Assembly (NCBI GenBank): GCA_045614025.1
Contig: JAZLCE010000013.1
Span: 51,820 to 115,819 of the forward strand
DNA: 64,000 nucleotides
Source: RGIG4140 sp045614025
GTDB taxonomy: Bacteria; Pseudomonadota; Alphaproteobacteria; CAAHEQ01; UBA3637
Reading direction: 5' to 3'
The notes beneath the pieces are model-generated. The model had not been told where the DNA came from. It searched no databases and saw only the letters and a list, made by a program, of their open reading frames with translations. Numbering within the stretch: the stretch's first letter is position 1; the number at the start of each line of letters is the position of its first letter. The translations under genes were made by a program, and so were the position numbers. This document shows positions 60,401 through 64,000 of this stretch, piece after piece.

Positions 60401-61072
60401 TCTGGTGACGCTCAAGGACGTGGCGGTGTTGCCGCTTACCTTGATGATGAATTGGTTAAAAAATTCGGTAAACCAATCATGACAAGCGTTGTCACTTCTG
60501 CTATTTCATATATGATGGCAACAAATGATGATATGTATCAAGATATGTATGGGAACACAATCACTTCATCAAAAACAGAAGCTGCAAATGATGCTCGAGA
60601 AAACTTTATCGAATCTATGCAAACTATCTTTGATCAACTTATTGAAGATTCATCAAATATTCCTGTTGTTATTTATGTTCCATCAGGCACACGTTTAACT
60701 GTATTCCCTAACGAAGACTTGTGGTTAAGATCTGAAGAAGATGATATTTCTGAAGCAGAAGAAATTTCAACAGAAGCTCAAAAACCTGAAACATCTTCAT
60801 GGATTGACACCAGAAATACTAAAAAAGAAACAACAGCAGAAAAAGATGATGAAGAAACCGAAGAAGAATCTGAAGATGATGAAGAGGTTTCTGATGTTGA
60901 TGACAGCAAATATTATAAACCATCAGATAAATATAATAACGAAGAAGAATCATCAGATGACTCACAAAATGAAGCTATTTATACTGGTGACAGCGTTGAA
61001 AAACAACCTATATCAGAAAGAAAAGTAACTCCTGTTCTTCCTAAAACAGGTTCGTCTGATAGATTATTTTAA
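54473..61072 (+). CDS. virB10: Giant repeat-containing VirB10-like core protein
   Basis: 2199 aa, about five times a normal VirB10. Order: cytoplasmic N-tail, one TM (20-40), an Asp-rich linker, an Ig-like domain of ASH type (about 78-200; LKVVPEQIDMNNVVIGSQ, two Cys at ETTCKENESLASGQEC), then ~1600 residues (about 213-1830) of short repeats following x-[DN]-G-x-V-x-[DN]-x-x-G-x-x-I-G. The C-terminal VirB10/TrbI domain (about 1868-2080) has IPAVLTRSIDSRY, IVERHIYSEKGRNIIIPAGSRLIGTF, EITWQRLIRPDGG and VIYVPSGTRLTVFP. An acidic tail (2085-2199) follows. VirB10 spans both membranes and forms the outer-membrane pore. Helicobacter CagY is a comparable repeat-bearing giant VirB10 with unrelated repeats. 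Confidence 0.9.
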   Translation: MTENRGLSSSEQYVKKSNRKLLFGGLFLLIVFFVALSFISEKAPVQNPTENIDWDDEYVTKNDAQGGQFQGFDRGDVSLKVVPEQIDMNNVVIGSQVEALIKLTAENGSVLYKGATFLENQQDGFSMETTCKENESLASGQECLIKVLWNPVSLRQIQNVLTIQWEEDSATAAGFSDREKKTTVQVKAQSTDSKDCVICETASKDDATQEQKYAMGLDGKLHPVGEDGSIVIDGEVIKPTENGLYINKDGKIVAIAVPEKLPLNLKNELMGKIAPNGDVINENGDKLGRLLGDDTIVDAELNVLGAAVPIVSVMDMTGNVIGKLLKDGTVVNEKGSVIGKPLANGAVANLNNRVMGILRPWGLVADLTGNVIGGIIPDGSVMDAENSILGTVKPNGLVTNNTNDLIGGTIPQGVAVAPGCQLTGKIMQNGEVRDAYNQTVGKTLIDGSVINSEGTDIGGAIQLGLVINEKGNTIGFINSEGKAVGPQGAVIGCVNPDGSITAGKKTVGSVLPKGRVIGFGCQQIGSVFPNGIAINDSLEQVGKVMTDSYVRNDQNRIIGVVVPRASAIADGCRLLGLVTHGGDLTDANNEPFGCITPDKTVVDNAGKVIGALAIKGIVKNNEGVIIGRVRLDGKVMDLKGKVIGCLQEDGSVISIDGKEILGTVIGGNGQSGTPTGVVLDANGNPTSWTVMGDKVYDANGNEIGTIDQDGIVSASNGKFLGVIPPDGVIVSPDGLILGRYNSKIGFGLNQEGERFARVLPNLTAVSGDTQQIIGALVPDKTAFLDLDNNYLATMSVDGTLKNSDGDIIGAIRANKTVTDKDGKVIGFEMPHGKVLSILGKEIGSITPKGEVVSLKKTVIGKILANGIAVSQDEKIIGGVFKRLSVAFAPEELIGYPNVTGSILDKNGNIVGQATPFGLVINEEGVIGRMLPFGVYVNTKNELIGWTSFDADLLGKNSRSIGRLMSNGIALDKAGTQIGYLVKTGLAVKTNGKLLGYMSINNTISTEKDTGYLYASDFIYNNMDEVIGRVLPQGIAVDNSGKFAGILHSDGRVGLAKTQLGHVLSDNRIANAKGDITGTFIPLNSVGYTDNNQTTYLINEYGEAIDTQGKIKGLVIAPETVTKDGNFVARLIDKDLFVAENSVSKTMGIVSTNGSVLTIGGSKPVGSIMTNGLATNLIKQIHGNVLHAGPAVSNALNTVGRESLNGTIFLRGKKESTVSGIRALYNDKGNVRGMTLPVTSFVGKSGLLIGQTQTAATITNQDEKNIAVQMPFGFALTQDNLWAGGKAPFGVAVDDDAKILGTVAADGAVIGKDNQMTARALSDGSVADIQDRSLYNTMPQKGGLVQQGLPFGYRGDVLGRTTLSGDILDATDSKTLRILDDGTILGKDEPLAGAILPFHTAIAQDGSFMGTLIHNGQIMSPSGELKGKIAVNGTVKEGTYKITGALVSSALVTNDCKVVGQTSFNGQVIDAKGTVVGRILPDKWAVNTSGEKIGRLTRNGIVMSPEGKYIGRTMPDSTVVDVNGINIGCSKNDGTVVDHKTGEIIGATHERGLVLGKDGKPIGRVKLNGSVVNKNGEVIGTLRADGNVVNANGEIIGRNVPRDEEILYDENGNIKGTFSSDGVIKDAEGNFIAQVLPTGEIVDKNGNVIGHLDQNGELPSDIESGLLVDANGNVFGKISGCDVFNLQNEKIASITPNGSIIGLNGELFATIHENGTLQDKDGNSMGQIKGIDLRLDKCGIKSLSEEELEALRNAQGGAGQAGSRKISFGNKLYQVTPDGSILDDKNEIVGFMQEGRPMTLDGRPLSPDGDDHGRIRPNFGDKKLKPTPEQIQQMQEILSQKRESMKAGMGSRGLITPNSKIKAMARKKADTDWKSIGVNKIVSSYPVDMSRMILKDKAIPAVLTRSIDSRYAEMPVTAIVERHIYSEKGRNIIIPAGSRLIGTFAGEQGNDKRAAKLEITWQRLIRPDGGAFSFEGTSGDAQGRGGVAAYLDDELVKKFGKPIMTSVVTSAISYMMATNDDMYQDMYGNTITSSKTEAANDARENFIESMQTIFDQLIEDSSNIPVVIYVPSGTRLTVFPNEDLWLRSEEDDISEAEEISTEAQKPETSSWIDTRNTKKETTAEKDDEETEEESEDDEEVSDVDDSKYYKPSDKYNNEEESSDDSQNEAIYTGDSVEKQPISERKVTPVLPKTGSSDRLF
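55115..59900 (+). repeat. Degenerate ~19-residue repeat array inside virB10
   Basis: Roughly 80 units of about 18-20 residues (54-60 bp), all in frame, with consensus near DG.V.D..GNVIG..... Neighbouring units differ widely at DNA level, so the array is old and probably maintained by selection on structure; a few (near 59150-59420, DG.VVNANGEIIGR) are more alike. Unit count is an estimate from spacing. Confidence 0.85.
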
Positions 61073-61085
61073 AAGGGATAAAAAA

Positions 61086-62075
61086 ATGGGGGAATTATCT
61101 ATTGCAGATACCTATCGGGTTTTAGAATCAGCTCTAAGACCCTTATCCTATTGGTATAATCAAGATAATGTTGAAGAAGTTGCTGTTGATTCTCCAGGGG
61201 GTATTTGGCTCAGATTGCGTGGTCGTCATGCGCACCCCTGGCATTATTATGAAGATCCAAAATTAACCCGAGAATACCTTAATAATATTTTATATATTAT
61301 TGCAAACTCTTATGATTATGCCTTTGATCCAACACAAGGAACTCCAACAGTTTATGCCACACTTCCTGGTGGTCACCGTTTCACAGGCATTGCAGGGCGA
61401 AATGTCATGTATGACAACAATGACTTAACAGGTGGTGTTGCCATGGCGATTCGTGTTTATAAAGAAGATGTAAGCATTTCTATGAGTGATTTTGGTCTTA
61501 GTGTTGGAGAAAGATTGCGCCCACTGAATAGATTAAAACAAGTAGAAGATCCTGATGATCCATTTGAACGTTTAATGCTTTCAATCAAAAGAGGAGATCA
61601 TGTTTTAATTTCTGGTGCAACAGCAACTGGTAAAACAACGTTTTTAAACAATTTAATTAAAGTTTTAGACCCTCATAAACGTATTTTAACAATTGAAGAT
61701 ACACGTGAACTTATTGTGCCACATAAAAATCGCGTTCATATTGTTTTACCTCGTACAGAATTAACAAATAACTTTGATTATAAAAAAGTGATCGACCTTG
61801 CTGTTCGTTTTACCCCTGATGCAATTATTGGTGGTGAAATTTCAACTTCAAATGCGGGAGCCCTTTGGGAGTTAATGGGTTCAGGTCATGAAAACTGTTT
61901 TGCAACAATTCATGCTGAAAGCCCCGATGCAGCTTATAAAGCTTTTATTGGACGAATTTTGCATTCTTATCCAACAACTGATCGTGAAAAAACATATCGA
62001 GAAATGAAAGAAAAATTACGCGTTGTGCAAATTAATCGTGATGGAAATATTCGCGCGGTTACAGAAGTAACATAA
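61086..62075 (+). CDS. virB11: VirB11-family T4SS ATPase
   Basis: 329-aa hexameric traffic ATPase at the cytoplasmic base of the secretion channel. N-terminal domain with VEEVAVDSPGGIWLRLRGR and LPGGHRFTGIAG; C-terminal RecA-like domain with Walker A GATATGKT, the Asp box LTIEDTREL, Walker B-like DAIIGGEIS and the His box GHENCFATIHAESP. The catalytic Arg of the usual GExR motif reads GEIS, a point to check. Normal length for VirB11, and the N-domain is VirB11-like, not DotB- or PilT-like. AGGGA precedes the ATG. Last gene of the locus, followed by a strong terminator. Confidence 0.92.
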   Translation: MGELSIADTYRVLESALRPLSYWYNQDNVEEVAVDSPGGIWLRLRGRHAHPWHYYEDPKLTREYLNNILYIIANSYDYAFDPTQGTPTVYATLPGGHRFTGIAGRNVMYDNNDLTGGVAMAIRVYKEDVSISMSDFGLSVGERLRPLNRLKQVEDPDDPFERLMLSIKRGDHVLISGATATGKTTFLNNLIKVLDPHKRILTIEDTRELIVPHKNRVHIVLPRTELTNNFDYKKVIDLAVRFTPDAIIGGEISTSNAGALWELMGSGHENCFATIHAESPDAAYKAFIGRILHSYPTTDREKTYREMKEKLRVVQINRDGNIRAVTEVT

Positions 62076-62098
62076 TTTTATTTTTTGATAAATTATCT

Positions 62099-62134
62099 AG
62101 AGGTTTTATATTTTTTATAAAACCTCTTTTTTTT
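62099..62134 (+). terminator. Terminator of the T4SS locus
   Basis: A perfect 12-base stem (AGAGGTTTTATA with TATAAAACCTCT), five-T loop and a run of eight or more T, 24 bases after the virB11 stop. Confidence 0.92.
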
Positions 62135-62147
62135 ATACATTTTTCTC

Positions 62148-62175
62148 TTGACTTGTTTAAATTATGTATTATATG
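62148..62175 (+). promoter_or_regulatory. Promoter of the small gene at 62212
   Basis: TTGACT (62148-62153), 16-base spacer, TATATG (62170-62175), 37 bases before the ATG. Confidence 0.6.
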
Positions 62176-62187
62176 TATAACATATAA
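62169..62187. promoter_or_regulatory. 19-bp operator-like palindrome over the -10
   Basis: TTATATGT-ATA-ACATATAA: a perfect eight-base inverted repeat with a three-base centre that covers the -10 element. Position and symmetry are those of a dimeric repressor site; the regulator is unknown. Confidence 0.55.
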
Positions 62188-62211
62188 CAACAAACAATTT
62201 AAGGAGGCCAA

Positions 62212-62499
62212 ATGTTAACACTAGAAGAAAAAGCAAAACGATATGAAATTATTGAACGCGGCATTCAAAAAAAATTACAACGCATTCAAGATGATTTAAT
62301 GATTGATTTTAAATGTCCACTTCACAAAATCCCAGCAAGGGAATTAGAACAATCTGTTGAAGAAGAAATGAAATACTACTTAGATGAACTTTTTGCTGGG
62401 CAAGCAGATCCTTATTTTCTTTTTGACTGCATGATTAGTGAAAATGCCCCTGTTGGATTAAGTTATGGTAATCCATATAAGCGAAAAATAATTAATTAA
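62212..62499 (+). CDS. Small hypothetical protein
   Basis: 95-aa cytoplasmic protein, unrecognised. Helical N-terminal half with many charges (KAKRYEIIERGIQKKLQRIQDDL), a FKCPLHKIPARELEQS segment, and a C-terminal part with Tyr/Phe-rich motif YYLDELFAGQADPYFLFDCM. Two Cys. Strong AAGGAGG ribosome site and its own promoter with a palindromic operator, so it is probably a real, regulated gene. It converges on the peroxiredoxin gene with an 8-base overlap. Confidence 0.75.
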   Translation: MLTLEEKAKRYEIIERGIQKKLQRIQDDLMIDFKCPLHKIPARELEQSVEEEMKYYLDELFAGQADPYFLFDCMISENAPVGLSYGNPYKRKIIN

Positions 62500-63217
62500 G
62501 TCTATTCTTTTTTATTGAAAGAGCTGTATCAATATCTTCTTTTGAAAGCTCTTCTAATGATAAAAACCAAGCGCCAGATTTATTTATGGTCTCTTTTGAA
62601 AGATGTTCAAGATCATTGATATTATTTGGCGCTTTTGAAACAACTTCATCACCTGGTTGCCAATTTGCTGGCGTTGAAATATTTAATTTATCAGAAAGTT
62701 GCAAACTTATCAAAATTCGCTTAATTTCATCAAAATTCCTACCCGTTGAAAAAGGATAAAATAAAATAGATCTAATGATACCTGTTGGATCAATAAAAAA
62801 AACACTACGAACAGCTTTTACCATAGAAGCATTTGGATGAATCATGCCATATTGATTGGCAATTTCTCCAGATAAATCCGCAATCAAAGGAAATTTAATT
62901 TTTGTTTTTACTATCCCATGAAAAGAAATTTCTGTTTCTATTTTATAGAGCCATTCTAAATGACTTGCTAAACCATCCACTGATAAGCCAAGAAGTCTTG
63001 TATTTAAATTTTCAAATTCATTCATCATATTTGCAAAAAAAATAAATTCTGTTGTGCAAACAGCGCTAAAATCCGATGGATGAGAAAAAAAGATAACCCA
63101 CTTCCCTTCAAAATCAACAGGAAAAGAAATTTTTCCCATTGTTGAATCCGCTTCAAAAGCTGGCGCTTTATCTCCTATTCTTAAACATCCTTCTTTTTGA
63201 TTTTTATCTTCACTCAT
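62492..63217 (-). CDS. 1-Cys peroxiredoxin (Prx6/AhpC-TSA family)
   Basis: 241-aa thiol peroxidase reducing hydrogen peroxide, peroxynitrite or alkyl hydroperoxides. The active site is SHPSDFSAVCTTEF with peroxidatic Cys54; the usual Thr is Ser in this PxxxS/TxxC motif. The only other Cys (residue 11) is N-terminal, so there is no classical resolving Cys. Length and the STPANWQPGDEVV motif are typical of the Prx6 subfamily. AGGAGGC lies before the ATG. It overlaps the convergent small gene by 8 bases. Confidence 0.94.
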   Translation of the reverse strand: MSEDKNQKEGCLRIGDKAPAFEADSTMGKISFPVDFEGKWVIFFSHPSDFSAVCTTEFIFFANMMNEFENLNTRLLGLSVDGLASHLEWLYKIETEISFHGIVKTKIKFPLIADLSGEIANQYGMIHPNASMVKAVRSVFFIDPTGIIRSILFYPFSTGRNFDEIKRILISLQLSDKLNISTPANWQPGDEVVSKAPNNINDLEHLSKETINKSGAWFLSLEELSKEDIDTALSIKKNRLN

Positions 63218-63280
63218 AAGTGCCTCCTTTTTTATTTAAATAAGCATTTATAAATTCTCCCTCAACCCAAACTTTTGAAT

Positions 63281-63311
63281 AAAAAAACGAGGTGAAATCA
63301 CCTCGTTTTTT
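63281..63311. terminator. Terminator after the partial autotransporter
   Basis: ACGAGGTG and CACCTCGT pair around a four-base loop, flanked by A and T tracts, just after the minus-strand autotransporter stop. Confidence 0.9.
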
Positions 63312-63327
63312 CCTTTTTTCATTATCA

Positions 63328-64000
63328 TTAGAAATGATATTTAGCTTTGATTATACCAGTGTGATTTTGATAATCTTTTTTAAATCCACCTAAATAATCC
63401 AAACTTAACTCAATGTTATCAAGTGTTGCAGAAATACCAAGACCTGTTTCAATTCCAAAACGATCTAAACTTTCACCCTTAACTTGATAACCGGCTCCTT
63501 CTGCGAATGATACTGTTGCAACAGAATCATCATTTATTAAATCATATGTGGCATAAATTCTGGCACTTGGTTCAACAACCCAATCATTAATTTGTGTTGT
63601 TGTGTTAAATTTAGCTCCAACAACTGCTGTTAAGAAATCTGTTTTGTCTACATCAATTGTTTGAACACCATCATTATAACTTTCTTGATCAATTACTAAA
63701 TAGCGAAGTCCTACTTCTGGAGTAATGCCATTTTCAAGGTTATATCCGCTCATAAGAGTTGCCCCATATGTTTTAACATCATATTCGCTTCTTAAAGCCA
63801 TTCCAAGAGGTGTTTTTGTTTCTTTATATTTGCTTTGTCCATATGATACAACCCCATTTACATACCATTTATTTGGTTGGTAATGTGCATAAGCAAAAGC
63901 ATTATGACCATCTACATCCATTTCTCTTGATCCAGCATCAATTTCGCTTTGAGTATAAGCATAACCAACCCCGATTGTTAAATCTTCTGTTGCCTTGCCA
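63328..64000 (-). CDS. Autotransporter, C-terminal barrel only (start beyond the window)
   Basis: The frame is open from 64000 to the stop at 63328 (224 codons) and shows the last strands of an autotransporter beta-barrel: alternating strands TIGVGYAYTQSEI, FAYAHYQPNKWYVNGVVSYGQS, GATLMSGYNLENGITPEVGLRYL and the Phe-terminated end TGIIKAKYHF. It is clearly related to the barrel at 21665 (both end FGIE.G...NHTG....KY.F). The passenger lies outside, so its repeats and cleavage type are unknown. Type V secreted surface protein. Confidence 0.92.
   Translation of the reverse strand, partial: GKATEDLTIGVGYAYTQSEIDAGSREMDVDGHNAFAYAHYQPNKWYVNGVVSYGQSKYKETKTPLGMALRSEYDVKTYGATLMSGYNLENGITPEVGLRYLVIDQESYNDGVQTIDVDKTDFLTAVVGAKFNTTTQINDWVVEPSARIYATYDLINDDSVATVSFAEGAGYQVKGESLDRFGIETGLGISATLDNIELSLDYLGGFKKDYQNHTGIIKAKYHF

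Noticed and set aside
45309..62075. Dot/Icm (type IVB) secretion system
   Set aside because: The giant protein and exported partners recall DotG and its neighbours, but the ATPase has a VirB11 N-domain, the VirB8 pair ends in NPxGF, and no DotC, DotD or Icm-specific gene is recognisable. A VirB-type label fits better, though distant kinship is possible.
1..64000. tRNA, rRNA, riboswitch or insertion-sequence signatures
   Set aside because: Intergenic regions were scanned by eye; none shows a cloverleaf, T-loop GTTCGA context, transposase or terminal inverted repeats. Small non-coding RNAs cannot be excluded this way.

Overview
The window is a compact, strongly AT-rich (about one third G+C by eye) bacterial chromosome segment. 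Gene content and order point to an alphaproteobacterium: yidC-yidD-rnpA-rpmH; a DUF177/bamE divergent pair; miaB-phoH-ybeY-ybeX followed by mtaB-ftsY; an MJ0042-type zinc-ribbon gene divergent from ftsE-ftsX-ydcF-plsC; xerD divergent from aroK; and an lptF/lptD-surA run. The low G+C, large surface proteins and type IV secretion locus suggest a host-associated lineage such as the uncultured gut Rhodospirillales-like/RF32 group. That placement is inference, not something the sequence proves. I saw no tRNA, rRNA, insertion sequence, phage gene or CRISPR array, and no gap longer than 300 bases without a gene.

Layout. 1-21 kb is mostly housekeeping: membrane insertion and ribosome maturation (yidC/D, rnpA, rpmH, DUF177, ybeY, phoH), outer-membrane assembly (bamE), a membrane-anchored parvulin, tRNA methylthiolation (miaB, mtaB), SRP receptor (ftsY), a 12-TM transporter-like protein fused to HEAT repeats next to a cyclic-nucleotide-binding domain protein, division ABC proteins ftsEX, plsC, and a degenerate anmK. 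21-27.6 kb is a surface-protein island: a small exported protein of 13-residue PPxY-type repeats, a 1276-aa autotransporter with chlamydial-Pmp-like GGAI/FxxN repeats, and a Thr/Ser/Pro-rich mucin-like repeat protein. 27.7-45.3 kb is housekeeping again: uvrD/pcrA, ptsN, hpf, hemW, an lpoA-like lipoprotein, rsmI-yraN-BON lipoprotein, a CorB-like CBS protein, aroK, xerD, an in-frame lptF-lptD fusion, surA and folD.

45.3-62.1 kb is one long plus-strand type IV secretion locus. Six exported proteins of unknown family are followed by a VirB8-like protein, a small VirB7-like lipoprotein, a second VirB8-like protein, a VirB9-like protein ending in a SPOR domain, a 2199-aa VirB10-like protein whose middle ~1600 residues are short degenerate repeats, and a VirB11 ATPase. 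VirB4, VirD4, VirB3, VirB6 and VirB2 are not in the window. The locus is bounded by folD on one side and, after a strong terminator, by a small unknown gene with an operator-like palindrome, a 1-Cys peroxiredoxin, and the C-terminal half of a second autotransporter.

The most notable features are the giant repeat-bearing VirB10 with its SPOR-tailed VirB9 and its uncharacterised exported partners, the lptF-lptD fusion, the transporter-HEAT-plus-CNBD pair, and the Pmp-like/mucin-like/PPxY surface proteins. Together they suggest a cell envelope built for host contact.
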